Shown: piece after piece, positions 23,126 through 31,585 of the stretch
Numbering within the stretch: the stretch's first letter is position 1
Layout of the letters: every line of letters begins with the position of its first letter
From: an uncultured Selenomonadales bacterium
GTDB lineage: Bacteria; Bacillota; Negativicutes; Acidaminococcales; Acidaminococcaceae
Reading direction: 5' to 3'
Length of the DNA: 54,790 nt
NCBI GenBank assembly: GCA_900314855.1
Contig: OMWZ01000011.1
Location: 1 to 54,790, forward strand
Program-made: the position numbers and the translations under genes
Notes under the pieces: generated by a model
What the model was told of the DNA's origin: nothing
Seen by the model: the letters and a program-made list of their open reading frames with translations, nothing else
Database searches by the model: none

Positions 23126-24199
23126 ATGGCAGGCAATGACAAGTTAAGGGCGCTGGACAGCGCCCTGCACCAGATAGAGAAAGATTTCGGCAAGGGCTCC
23201 ATCATGCGCCTGGGTGAAGCCAGCGCGAAGATGAACGTGGAAACCATCCCGACGGGCGCCCTGTCCCTGGATATCGCCTTGGGGGTGGGCGGGATTCCCC
23301 GGGGCCGTGTGATCGAAATCTATGGCCCGGAATCGTCGGGCAAGACGACCGTGGCCCTGCATATGATCGCGGAGGCACAGAAAATGGGCGGCTATGCGGC
23401 CTTCATCGACGCGGAACACGCCCTGGATCCGGAGTATGCCCGCCGGCTCGGTGTCGACGTGGACAACCTTCTCATCTCCCAGCCCGACAATGGCGAGCAG
23501 GCCCTGGAAATCTGTGACGCCCTGGTCCGGAGCGGTGCCATCGATATCGTCGTCATCGACTCCGTGGCGGCCCTTGTGCCCCGCGCCGAAATCGAGGGCG
23601 AAATGGGAGACAGCCACGTCGGCCTGCAGGCCCGCCTCATGAGCCAGGCCCTGCGGAAACTGACGGGTATTATTTCCAAGTCCAAGTGCGCCACGATCTT
23701 TATCAACCAGATCCGCGAGAAAGTCGGTGTCATGTTCGGCAACCCCGAAACGACGACCGGCGGCCGGGCCCTGAAGTTCTATTCCACGATTCGCATGGAA
23801 GTACGCCGTATTGAGACAATCAAGAACGGCAATGAAATGATCGGCTCCCGGACGCGCGTCAAAGTGGTCAAGAACAAGGTGGCGCCGCCGTTTAAACAGG
23901 CGGAATTCGATATCATGTATGGGACGGGAATTTCGAAAGAAGGCTGTCTCGTCGACCTAGGGGTGGAATACGACCTCATCCAGAAGAGCGGGGCCTGGTT
24001 TTCCTACGGCGATACCCGCATCGGCCAGGGCCGGGAAAAGGCGAAAGATTTCCTGCGGGAGAATCCCGACGTTGCCGCCGAAATCGAAGGGAAGATCCGC
24101 GACCTGACGGTCCGCAAGGCCGTCAAGGCCGACGAAAGCCCTGCGGAAGGAGCTGCTGCGGATGTTTCGGAAAGCCAGCAAAAGCCTGACAACCAGTGA
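23126..24199 (+). CDS. recA: Recombinase RecA
   Basis: 357 residues, standard for RecA. It forms filaments on single-stranded DNA, drives homologous recombination and triggers LexA self-cleavage. Motifs: Walker [10 protein letters not shown] near residue 67, the conserved EHALDPEYA segment, Walker [10 protein letters not shown], and the L2 loop region [22 protein letters not shown]. Start ATG 23126 follows AAAGGAGG. The C-terminal tail is acidic and its coding end overlaps recX by 38 bases. A consensus promoter with an SOS box precedes it. Confidence 0.98.
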   Translation: MAGNDKLRALDSALHQIEKDFGKGSIMRLGEASAKMNVETIPTGALSLDIALGVGGIPRGRVIEIYGPESSGKTTVALHMIAEAQKMGGYAAFIDAEHALDPEYARRLGVDVDNLLISQPDNGEQALEICDALVRSGAIDIVVIDSVAALVPRAEIEGEMGDSHVGLQARLMSQALRKLTGIISKSKCATIFINQIREKVGVMFGNPETTTGGRALKFYSTIRMEVRRIETIKNGNEMIGSRTRVKVVKNKVAPPFKQAEFDIMYGTGISKEGCLVDLGVEYDLIQKSGAWFSYGDTRIGQGREKAKDFLRENPDVAAEIEGKIRDLTVRKAVKADESPAEGAAADVSESQQKPDNQ

Positions 24200-24695
24200 G
24201 GAAGCCTACGAGTACGCTCTGACGCTCCTCGATCGGCGGGAATACGCCGCCGTGGACCTGGAGGAACGGCTTCGCCGGCGCGGCGCCGCGGAAGACCTGA
24301 TCCGGGAAACCGTGGACCGGCTGCGGCGGAACGGCCTTATCAATGAGGAACGCTATGCGCGTCGCGTTTTGGAAGCTTGGCGGCATAAAAAATATTACGG
24401 CCGTCTGCATTTGCAGGCGGAACTGAAGAAGAAAAACGTCGAACCCCGTTATGTTTCCCTCTTCCTGGACGAGTTCTCGGAGGAAGAGGAAGAAAAACGG
24501 GCCCTGGCGGCATACGGGCAGACCCGGAACCGCCGGGACGGCCGGTACGACTGCACGACGGAAAAAGGAGTCGCCGCCCTGGTCCGGTATCTGACGGCGC
24601 GCGGTTTCGGAAGTTCCCTGATCCGGGTGGTCTTGAACCAGGCCCGGCGGGACATGGAAGCCGACGGCAGACAAGATGCCCTTCCGCAGGACTGA
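24162..24695 (+). CDS. recX: Regulatory protein RecX
   Basis: 177 residues, rich in Arg, Glu and Leu, with the three-helix RecX repeats: [23 protein letters not shown] style at the start, then [22 protein letters not shown], and a third repeat near the C-terminus ([22 protein letters not shown]). RecX modulates RecA filaments. The ATG lies inside the recA reading frame, after GGAAGGAG, so synthesis is coupled to recA. An intrinsic terminator follows about 30 bases after the stop. Confidence 0.9.
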   Translation: MFRKASKSLTTSEEAYEYALTLLDRREYAAVDLEERLRRRGAAEDLIRETVDRLRRNGLINEERYARRVLEAWRHKKYYGRLHLQAELKKKNVEPRYVSLFLDEFSEEEEEKRALAAYGQTRNRRDGRYDCTTEKGVAALVRYLTARGFGSSLIRVVLNQARRDMEADGRQDALPQD

Positions 24696-24723
24696 CGGAA
24701 GACCGCGGCCAGGAGTGGCCCCC

Positions 24724-24763
24724 ATCCCTAAAAGCCATAGTAGTTGACTTTTAGGGATTTTTT
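24724..24763 (+). terminator. recA-recX terminator
   Basis: ATCCCTAAAAG (24724-24734) pairs with CTTTTAGGGAT (24748-24758), followed by a T run. Its 3' half overlaps the rny promoter. Confidence 0.85.
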
Positions 24764-24772
24764 CTTTACAAT
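24744..24772 (+). promoter_or_regulatory. Promoter of rny, embedded in the recX terminator
   Basis: TTGACT (24744-24749) and TACAAT (24767-24772) are spaced by 17 bases. The -35 lies in the terminator loop and the spacer contains its 3' arm and T tract. Transcription would start near 24779, giving a leader of about 104 bases. Confidence 0.6.
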
Positions 24773-24823
24773 ATATAGTGCCAATCGTGTGATTTTAACT
24801 TGGGATACAACTTCATAGTCTTG

Positions 24824-24854
24824 AGGCTGAGCCCTTGTGGCTGCCTTATTTTTA
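24824..24854 (+). terminator. Terminator-like hairpin in the rny leader
   Basis: AGGC and AGCC (24824-24833, two-base bulge) pair with GGCT and GCCT (24839-24846), followed by TATTTTTAT. It is weaker than the other terminators here and lies just before the rny ribosome site. It may attenuate or stabilise the transcript. Confidence 0.35.
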
Positions 24855-24882
24855 TGTCTGAACAGGATGGAGGTGAAAGAAA

Positions 24883-26418
24883 ATAGGAACTGAAATTATT
24901 GCGGCGATTGTCGCGTTGCTGCTCGGCGGCGGCGCGGGCTACCTGTTCCGGAAAAACGTGGCGGAAGGAAAACTGGCCACGGCGGAAGAGAAGGCCGACC
25001 GTATGCTGAAGGAAGCGGAAGCGGCAATTGAAGCCAAAAAGAAAGAATCTTTGCTGGAAGCCAAAGAAGAAATTCATCGTCTCCGTACTGATATGGAGCG
25101 GGAGAATAAAGAACGTCGCAACGATATCCAGCGTCAGGAACGCCGGCTCGTTTCCAAGGAGGAGAACCTGGACCGTAAGATTGAAGCCTTCGAAAAGAAG
25201 GAAGAGGTCCTTGTCGCCAAGGAAAATAAGCTGAACGCGACGCAGGAGAAAGTGGAAGCCTTGTATCAGAGGCAGCTGCAGGAACTGGAACGCATGTCCG
25301 GGTTAAGCAGCGAGGACGCGAAGAAAGAATTGCTGGCCGTCGTTCATGATGATGTGGAACACGACGCGGCGGTCATGATCAAGGAAGCGGAACAGAAGGC
25401 TAAGGACGAGGCGGATAAAAAGGCCCGGGAAATCATTTCCCTTGCCATTCAGCGCTGCGCTGCCGATCAGGTGGCGGAAACGACGGTATCCGTCGTCAAC
25501 CTGCCCAATGATGAAATGAAAGGCCGTATCATCGGCCGGGAAGGCCGCAACATCCGCACGTTGGAAACCTTGACCGGTATAGATTTGATTATCGACGATA
25601 CCCCGGAAGCGGTTATTATTTCCGGGTTTGATCCCGTGCGGCGCGAAGTCGCCCGGATTGCCCTTGAAAAGCTGATCAACGATGGCCGGATCCACCCTGC
25701 CCGTATTGAGGAAATGGTGGAAAAGGCGCAGAAGGAAGTGGAGCAGAATATCAAGGAAGCCGGCGAACAGGCCATGTTCACCGTCGGTGTGAACGGTCTG
25801 CGTCCGGAACTCGTCAAACTGTTGGGTCGTCTGAAGTATCGTACCAGTTACGGGCAGAACGTCCTCAACCATTCCATCGAGGTTGCCCAGCTCGCCGGCG
25901 TCATGGCGGCAGAGCTCGGTGTCGACGTCACGCTGGCGAAACGCGCCGGCCTGCTGCACGACATCGGCAAGGCGATCGACCATGAAATGGAAGGGTCCCA
26001 TGTGGAATTGGGCGTGGAAGTCGCCAAGAAATTCCGCGAGTCCTCCAAGGTGCTCAATGCCATCGCTTCTCATCACGGCGATGTGGAGCCGTCCTGCGTG
26101 GAATCCGTCCTGGTTTCCGCGGCTGACGCCGTTTCGGCGGCCCGCCCCGGTGCAAGACGGGAAACCTTGGAAAGCTATTTGAAGCGGTTGACACGATTGG
26201 AAGAGATTTCCGAGTCCTTCGACGGGGTAGAGAAGTGCTATGCCGTGCAGGCAGGACGCGAAATCCGCATTATGGTCAAACCTGACGTGGTCGACGATAC
26301 GAAGTCTGTCTTACTGGCTCGTGATATTGCCAAGAAGATTGAAGAAGAAATGGAATATCCGGGACAAATCAAGGTCGTCATCATCCGCGAAACGCGGGCT
26401 GTCGATTACGCGAAATAA
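24883..26418 (+). CDS. rny: Ribonuclease Y (probable AUA start)
   Basis: RNase Y begins mRNA decay as a membrane-anchored endonuclease. Order: N-terminal membrane helix ([18 protein letters not shown], about 4-22), long charged coiled coil to about 200, KH domain ([10 protein letters not shown] near 215), HD domain with H359-D360 in [12 protein letters not shown]. No ATG, GTG or TTG exists before TTG 24916, and that start would delete half the membrane helix. The upstream frame is closed by TGA 24874-24876. The ribosome site GGAGGTG (24869-24875) is 7 bases from the AUA codon at 24883, giving 511 residues, the family norm. A point change from ATG or a sequencing error are alternatives. Confidence 0.9.
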   Translation: MGTEIIAAIVALLLGGGAGYLFRKNVAEGKLATAEEKADRMLKEAEAAIEAKKKESLLEAKEEIHRLRTDMERENKERRNDIQRQERRLVSKEENLDRKIEAFEKKEEVLVAKENKLNATQEKVEALYQRQLQELERMSGLSSEDAKKELLAVVHDDVEHDAAVMIKEAEQKAKDEADKKAREIISLAIQRCAADQVAETTVSVVNLPNDEMKGRIIGREGRNIRTLETLTGIDLIIDDTPEAVIISGFDPVRREVARIALEKLINDGRIHPARIEEMVEKAQKEVEQNIKEAGEQAMFTVGVNGLRPELVKLLGRLKYRTSYGQNVLNHSIEVAQLAGVMAAELGVDVTLAKRAGLLHDIGKAIDHEMEGSHVELGVEVAKKFRESSKVLNAIASHHGDVEPSCVESVLVSAADAVSAARPGARRETLESYLKRLTRLEEISESFDGVEKCYAVQAGREIRIMVKPDVVDDTKSVLLARDIAKKIEEEMEYPGQIKVVIIRETRAVDYAK

Positions 26419-26421
26419 AAA

Positions 26422-26456
26422 CAGGCCGCGAACCGGAAGGCTCGCGGCTTATTTTT
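26422..26456 (+). terminator. rny terminator
   Basis: GCCGCGA (26425-26431) pairs with TCGCGGC (26442-26448), followed by TTATTTTT. Confidence 0.75.
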
Positions 26457-26474
26457 CCGTAAGGAGTGGGAACT

Positions 26475-26951
26475 ATGCGTATCAAAGGAGCAGGCGGATG
26501 TCAGGATATCCGCCTTTATGAAACTGATTTCCAGACGGCGTGGCAGCTCATTTTCGACTGCATGGGCCAGTGTGGGATCGAGGTACAGCAGGTGGACAAC
26601 GAGCATCATGTGGCCCACGGCCGTAAGAAGAGCATGTACTACGACATTACTCTCCGCGACATGGAGGACGGGACGGTACAGATCTATTTCGACCAGCATA
26701 AAAAGTACATCGAGGTCTATTCCTTCCGCAATGACACGAACACCATGGACCAGTTTTTCAAGTTCTACGAGACGCGGCTGGAAGAAATGCACGGCGGAAT
26801 TAAATGTCCGTACTGTGGGTCTCCCGTGCAGGCCAACAACAAGTACTGCCCCGAATGCGGCAAACAGCTCAACTTCAACAAGGATGTCATCGACAATTCT
26901 GATGAAGCCCCGGGCTTTTTCGAAGCCATTTTCAAACGCCATGATTCTTGA
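26475..26951 (+). CDS. Zinc-ribbon protein of unknown function
   Basis: 158 residues. The first 100 residues form a compact alpha/beta domain (IRLYETDFQTAWQLIF, then YYDITLRDMEDGTVQIYF), which I do not recognise. A C-terminal zinc ribbon follows with C111, C114 (CPYC) and C125, C128 (CPEC). No membrane segment. Start is ATG 26475, 8 bases after AAGGAG; an in-frame GTG at 26466 overlaps that site. It stands between two terminators, so it is probably monocistronic. Zinc ribbons of this kind often mediate protein or nucleic acid contacts, but the role here is unknown. Confidence 0.75.
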   Translation: MRIKGAGGCQDIRLYETDFQTAWQLIFDCMGQCGIEVQQVDNEHHVAHGRKKSMYYDITLRDMEDGTVQIYFDQHKKYIEVYSFRNDTNTMDQFFKFYETRLEEMHGGIKCPYCGSPVQANNKYCPECGKQLNFNKDVIDNSDEAPGFFEAIFKRHDS

Positions 26952-26958
26952 CAAAGAC

Positions 26959-26997
26959 AACGGCCCTGTCCCGGAAATTCCGGGGCAGGGCCGTTTT
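26959..26997. terminator. Bidirectional terminator between zinc-ribbon gene and amtB
   Basis: AACGGCCCTGTCCCGG (26959-26974) pairs with its complement up to 26996 around a five-base loop; AA and TTTT flank it. Both genes converge here. Confidence 0.8.
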
Positions 26998-27024
26998 GGG
27001 GAAAGGGCCGCGCGCCAAGGGCTT

Positions 27025-28854
27025 TTAATGTTCTTCTTCCATCGGATAATCCTGCAGGGCGGCGAACCCTTCTTCCCCCGTGCGGATCTTGACGATGTTG
27101 TCCACGGTCGAGACGAAAATCTTTCCATCGCCGTAACGACCGGTGTAGAGCGCTTTCTTGGCAGCGTCGATGACCGTGCGGACCGGGACGGCGGAGACCA
27201 CGATGTCGACCTGTACTTTCGGCAGGAGACGGGCCGGTACGCTGGCGCCACGGTACATTTCCCGGTACCCGCGCTGGATTCCGAATCCATTGACTTCGGT
27301 GGCGGTCAACCCTGTGATGCCGATTTCTTCCATGGCCGTTTTCAAAGCCTGGAAGCGATCCCGCGACGTGATGATGGTCACGAGGGAATAGTGGTGCCCG
27401 TCCGGGGTAGCCGGCCGCGCGGCCTGTACCTCTGTCGCCTGGGTCGTGGCGTGGGGTACGGCACTGCTGCCTTTGGAAGATCCGGGAACGGGGGCAGGGG
27501 CGGAGGTGGAACCGGGGACTTCGGGTACGAACATGAAATCGGCGTAGGCGGAGGGCAGGCCGTGTTCGGCGAAGTCCAGACCGTTGATTTCTTCGGTCGG
27601 CGTGACACGGAGGCCGACGAGGTGGTCGATCAGGTGGAAAATGACAAACATGACGACGGTAACATAGAGGGCAACGGCGACAACCCCTTCAACCTGTACG
27701 AGAAAGAAGTGGGGATCCCCGGTGTAAAGGAGGCCGTCCTTTTCCGCCAGGAGGCCTGTCATCAAGGTACCAAAGGCTCCGCAGACACCGTGGACGGAAA
27801 TGGCGCCGACGGGATCGTCGATGCGGGCTTTCTGGTCAAAAAATTCGACGGAGAGGACGACGAGAATGCCGGAGAAAAAGCCAATGGCGAGGGCCCCCGC
27901 CACGGTGACGACATCACAGCCGGCCGTAATGGCGACGAGGCCGGCCAGGCAGCCGTTCAGGGTCATGGAGACGTCGGGCTTGCCGTAGCGGAGCCAGGTG
28001 AAGCACATGACCGTGCAGGCGGCGACGGCAGGAGCCATGTTCGTCGTCATAAAGATGTGCGACGCCGCTTCCAGCGTATCGTCGCCGGTCATGCTGACCG
28101 TGGAGCAGCCGTTGAACCCGAACCAGGCAAACCAGAGGATAAAGACACCCAGGCAGGCCAGGGTCAGGCTGTGGCCGGGAATCGCGTTGACCGAACCGTC
28201 TTCGTTGTATTTGCCGATACGGGGACCGAGAATCTTGGCCCCGACAGCGGCGCAAATCCCGCCGACCATGTGGACGGCCGTGGAGCCGGCGAAGTCATGG
28301 AATCCGGCAGCGGCCAACCAGCCGCCGCCCCAGATCCAGTGTCCCGAAATGGGGTAGACGAGCAGGCTGATGGCCAGGCTGTATAGGCAGTAGGCGGAGA
28401 ACTTGGTCCGTTCGGCCATGGAACCGGAAACGATGGTCGCCGCCGTCGCGCAGAAAGCGGTCTGGAAGATGATATAGGCCATGGTGGGATAGCCGGCATC
28501 CCCGCTGGTCCAGGACCGGACAAAGAAGTCCGGCATTCCGATGAGACCGTGGATATCCGTACCGAACATCAGACCGAAACCGACGATCCAGAAGACCGGC
28601 GTGCCGATGGCAAAGTCCATGACGTTCTTCATGACGATGTTGCCGGCGTTTTTGGCCCGTGTCAGACCTGTTTCACACATGGCGAAGCCTGGCTGCATGA
28701 AAATGACTAGGGCGGCACCCAGGAGAACCCAGAGGGTGTCGACGGAAGAGAACTTTTGAGCGGCACTGGCGGCGTCGGCTGCCACGGCCTGGGAGGCGTA
28801 CCCTGTCAGCCACAGGGTCAGCAAGAGAAGCTTTTTGCAAATTCTGCACATCAT
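27025..28854 (-). CDS. amtB: Ammonium channel Amt fused to a PII signalling domain
   Basis: 609 residues. A signal peptide (1-26) precedes the Amt channel (about 38-440), with Asp187 in DFAGSTAVH, pore His195 and His355 (ISVHGVCG). An Ala/Pro/Ser-rich linker (445-487) leads to a complete PII (GlnB-like) domain, 488-602, with the T-loop GFGIQRGYREMYRGASV and the ATP motif VKIRTGEEG. Free PII plugs AmtB when nitrogen is plentiful; here sensor and channel are one chain. The residue matching GlnB Tyr51 is Val539, so uridylylation at that site is impossible. Promoter plus strong leader terminator lie upstream. Confidence 0.95.
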   Translation of the reverse strand: MMCRICKKLLLLTLWLTGYASQAVAADAASAAQKFSSVDTLWVLLGAALVIFMQPGFAMCETGLTRAKNAGNIVMKNVMDFAIGTPVFWIVGFGLMFGTDIHGLIGMPDFFVRSWTSGDAGYPTMAYIIFQTAFCATAATIVSGSMAERTKFSAYCLYSLAISLLVYPISGHWIWGGGWLAAAGFHDFAGSTAVHMVGGICAAVGAKILGPRIGKYNEDGSVNAIPGHSLTLACLGVFILWFAWFGFNGCSTVSMTGDDTLEAASHIFMTTNMAPAVAACTVMCFTWLRYGKPDVSMTLNGCLAGLVAITAGCDVVTVAGALAIGFFSGILVVLSVEFFDQKARIDDPVGAISVHGVCGAFGTLMTGLLAEKDGLLYTGDPHFFLVQVEGVVAVALYVTVVMFVIFHLIDHLVGLRVTPTEEINGLDFAEHGLPSAYADFMFVPEVPGSTSAPAPVPGSSKGSSAVPHATTQATEVQAARPATPDGHHYSLVTIITSRDRFQALKTAMEEIGITGLTATEVNGFGIQRGYREMYRGASVPARLLPKVQVDIVVSAVPVRTVIDAAKKALYTGRYGDGKIFVSTVDNIVKIRTGEEGFAALQDYPMEEEH

Positions 28855-28904
28855 CGACCATCATCCTTTCTTGTACCTGAACGCGTGCATCCCGCGTACG
28901 GAAA

Positions 28905-28954
28905 CAAAAAAGAGACGCCTGACTGCCAGTGGATCCTGACAATCAGACGTCTCT
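28905..28954 (-). terminator. Terminator hairpin in the amtB leader
   Basis: On the minus strand, a 19-base arm from 28954 pairs with its partner ending at 28911: 19 bp with three G-U pairs, a six-base loop (GATCCA), then TTTTTTG. It begins about 8 bases after the predicted transcription start and 50 bases before the coding start. It should stop most transcription unless relieved, or it may end a small RNA. Confidence 0.75.
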
Positions 28955-28968
28955 GTCTCGTTAGTCGA

Positions 28969-28997
28969 ATGGTAACACTCTTTTCCATCCTTGTCAA
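28969..28997 (-). promoter_or_regulatory. Promoter upstream of the amtB leader terminator
   Basis: Reading the minus strand, TTGACA (28997-28992) and TACCAT (28974-28969) are 17 bases apart. The start would be near 28962. Confidence 0.6.
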
Positions 28998-29093
28998 TAT
29001 TTTTTTTGAATTTGTACAGATTACGCGCGACCTTGCCGGTGGTTTCGCAGGATGTCCGCGGCCGGCGCGCCGGGCCCTTTCTTTCCGGGACAT

Positions 29094-29122
29094 AAAAAAG
29101 CCGTACCGGCTGGTACGGCTTT
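29094..29122 (-). terminator. rpmB terminator
   Basis: An 11-bp perfect stem (AAAGCCGTACC with GGTACGGCTTT, 29097-29122) with a four-base loop runs into a T run on the minus strand. Confidence 0.85.
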
Positions 29123-29135
29123 CTATTTTGTCTGA

Positions 29136-29324
29136 TTATGCGCGGGTAACTTTGCCAGAACGCAGGCACCGGGTGCAAACGTTGACACGCTTGACTTCTC
29201 CGTCGACGATCGCGCGGACAGCCTGGATATTGGGCTTCCAGGCAGCCTTGGTGTGGCGGTTGGAATGGCTGACGTTGTTCCCACTCATCACGCCTTTGCC
29301 GCAAACTTCACAGATATTTGCCAT
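29136..29324 (-). CDS. rpmB: 50S ribosomal protein L28
   Basis: 62 residues, the length of bacterial L28. It starts MANICEVCGKG and contains NNVSHSNRHTKAAWKPN. Both zinc-binding pairs are retained (CEVC and CTRC), so this is the zinc-dependent form. A strong GAAGGAGG site precedes the start. It is transcribed alone, divergent from recG, and ends at an intrinsic terminator. Confidence 0.97.
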   Translation of the reverse strand: MANICEVCGKGVMSGNNVSHSNRHTKAAWKPNIQAVRAIVDGEVKRVNVCTRCLRSGKVTRA

Positions 29325-29456
29325 CGGGTTCTACCTCCTTCACAGAATCAGCATTTCGCTTATATTTGAAAAGTTTAACAAAGGTATACTATCACATATG
29401 TATGGGAAAAGCAAGCTTTTTTCAAAAAAGTTTCATCTATTTTGTGGTGGATGCGG

Positions 29457-29462
29457 TATAAT
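29457..29462 (+). promoter_or_regulatory. Possible -10 element of recG
   Basis: A perfect TATAAT lies 32 bases before the chosen recG start. No convincing -35 box is seen at the right spacing. Confidence 0.4.
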
Positions 29463-29494
29463 GAAAACGTACGACACAAGGGGGGGGAATGGCC

Positions 29495-31573
29495 ATGGAT
29501 ACCTGGTGGACAGAGCCGGTGACGAGCCTTAAAGGAATCGGCAAGAAGCGCGCCGCGGCGTTTGAGCGTCTGGAAATTCGGACTATCGCGGATTTGCTGA
29601 ACTATTACCCCCGCCCGGACAGCTACATTGATTTTTCCCATCTCAAGTCTATCCGGGAACTGGCCGTCGATGGGTCGCGGCAAATCTTCCGGGCGGAATT
29701 GATGAATGTGACGGATCGCTATTCCCCCCGCGTGCGCCAATATTCCGTCGTTCTCGTCCGCGACGATACGGGTTACGCGGAACTGTTTTTCTTCGGCGCC
29801 CAGCGCTATTATCTGCGGCGTCTCCAGCCGGGCATGGACGTACTGGTCACGGGCCGCGTCAAACCGGGCCGTTCGGCCGCAAAGACCGTCAGTGAGGCCA
29901 ATATTTCGCCTTTGGACGAAGAGTCTCTTGCCCATGCCATGGGCATCCTGCCGGTGTACAGCCTGACAGAATCCCTGACCCAGCAGCAGCTCCGGTCGGC
30001 GGAAAAACAAGCCTTGGACCTGGCGGCCGAGCGGGGACTGCCGGAAACGGTGCCCCGGGCTATCCTGGCGCGTTACCATTTCCCGGATCGGCTGACGGCC
30101 CTGCGGAATATCCATTTTCCCGCATCGCCCGAAGCCTTCCGGCAGGCGAAGCGTCGTCTGGTCTACGAAGAACTTTTCCTGCTCCAGTGCGGTCTCCTGC
30201 TCAACCGGGAGCGCAATTATGATGGCCGCAGGGGCGTCAACCATAAGCGGGATGGGGCCCTGATCAAGGCCGTACTGGCGAACCTGCCCTTCCAGTTGAC
30301 GGCGGGCCAGCAGCAGGCCTGGCGGGATATTTCCGGCGACATGGAGGATGTCCATCCCATGCACCGGCTGCTCCAGGGGGATGTCGGCAGCGGCAAGACC
30401 GTCCTGGCCGCCCTGGCTCTGGCCAAAGCGGCGGAAAACGGGTATCAGGGCTGCATGATGGCGCCTACGGGCATTTTAGCCCGGCAACACTTCCAGACGC
30501 TGTCGTCCTTCTTCGCCGGCACGGGAGTTCGCCTGGCTCTGTTGACCAGCAATACGAAGGCTTCGGCCCGCAGGGAAATCCTGCAGGGCCTGGCCGACGG
30601 ATCGCTGCAGCTCCTCATCGGGACCCACGCCGTGCTTCAGGAAGACGTCCAGTTCCGCCATCTGTCCCTCGTCGTGACGGATGAGCAGCACCGCTTTGGT
30701 GTCAGTCAACGGGGCCGTCTGGCGGCCAAATCGGATTTTGCGCCGGATGTGCTGATTATGACGGCCACGCCGATTCCGCGGACGTTGGCCCTGACCGTGT
30801 ATGGGGACATCGAAACGACCGTCATGCGAGGGCGTCCGCCGGGCCGGAAACAGGTCGAGACCCTGTGCTATACGGGGGACATGCGCCGTAAAGTCTATGA
30901 AGGCATGGTGCGGCAGATCCGCGCGGGTCGTCAGGTTTATGTCGTCTGCGCATCCATCGAGGAATCGGAAACCCAAGAAGGGGTCCGCAGCGTCAACGAA
31001 GTGTACGAAGAGTTGAAGCGGACCTGGCTTCAGGGGATTCCCTGCGCACTTCTGCACGGCCGGATGAAAGCGGCCGAAAAGGAAACCGTCATGGAAGCCT
31101 TTGCTGCCGGAACCGTCAAGGCGCTGATCGCAACGACCGTCGTCGAAGTCGGCGTCAACGTTCCGAACGCGACGATCATGATTATCGAAAATGCCGACCG
31201 TTTCGGCCTGGCCCAGCTGCACCAGCTCCGGGGCCGCGTGGGCCGCGGCAGCTGTCAGTCCTACTGTGTCGTCCTGACGGACAACAAGGACCCGGATACC
31301 TTGGCGCGTCTGGCCGTGTTGCGTCATTCCGAAGACGGCTTCGCCTTGGCCCAAAAGGACTTGGAACTGCGCGGTGCCGGGCAGCTGTTCGGTCTTCGCC
31401 AGCACGGGTTGCCAGATTTACGGCTGGCTGATATACTGAGGGATACGGATGTCCTCCTAATGTGCCGCAAGGACGCGCAGGGGGCACTTACCAACCCGGA
31501 ATTGCGCCAGGAATTGCTGGCAGGGACGGCGAATCTCTTTGATTCCCGTTTTGCCGGAATCTTTAACTCCTGA
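29495..31573 (+). CDS. recG: ATP-dependent DNA helicase RecG
   Basis: 692 residues. RecG remodels stalled forks and branched DNA. N-terminal wedge/OB domain (about 60-190, YFLRR-like segment LFFFGAQRYYLRRL), Walker A GDVGSGKT near 295, DEQH box at 396-399, later motifs ATPIPRTLA, TTVVEVGVNVPNA and QLHQLRGRVGRG. A G8 run (29480-29487) is the ribosome site: ATG 29489 would be one base from it, whereas ATG 29495 is 7 bases away, so I use the latter. Followed 12 bases later by a TVP38-type membrane protein. Confidence 0.96.
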   Translation: MDTWWTEPVTSLKGIGKKRAAAFERLEIRTIADLLNYYPRPDSYIDFSHLKSIRELAVDGSRQIFRAELMNVTDRYSPRVRQYSVVLVRDDTGYAELFFFGAQRYYLRRLQPGMDVLVTGRVKPGRSAAKTVSEANISPLDEESLAHAMGILPVYSLTESLTQQQLRSAEKQALDLAAERGLPETVPRAILARYHFPDRLTALRNIHFPASPEAFRQAKRRLVYEELFLLQCGLLLNRERNYDGRRGVNHKRDGALIKAVLANLPFQLTAGQQQAWRDISGDMEDVHPMHRLLQGDVGSGKTVLAALALAKAAENGYQGCMMAPTGILARQHFQTLSSFFAGTGVRLALLTSNTKASARREILQGLADGSLQLLIGTHAVLQEDVQFRHLSLVVTDEQHRFGVSQRGRLAAKSDFAPDVLIMTATPIPRTLALTVYGDIETTVMRGRPPGRKQVETLCYTGDMRRKVYEGMVRQIRAGRQVYVVCASIEESETQEGVRSVNEVYEELKRTWLQGIPCALLHGRMKAAEKETVMEAFAAGTVKALIATTVVEVGVNVPNATIMIIENADRFGLAQLHQLRGRVGRGSCQSYCVVLTDNKDPDTLARLAVLRHSEDGFALAQKDLELRGAGQLFGLRQHGLPDLRLADILRDTDVLLMCRKDAQGALTNPELRQELLAGTANLFDSRFAGIFNS

Positions 31574-31585
31574 GGGGGATAGAAC

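Noticed and set aside
26518..28386. 622-codon plus-strand open frame opposite amtB
   Set aside because: Composition is Gly/Asp/Arg-rich antisense noise; the minus-strand Amt-PII protein is unambiguous.
28911..28954. ANTAR-type antiterminator target in the amtB leader
   Set aside because: The six-base loop is GATCCA; known ANTAR loops have A in position 1 and G in position 4, and two such hairpins are required.
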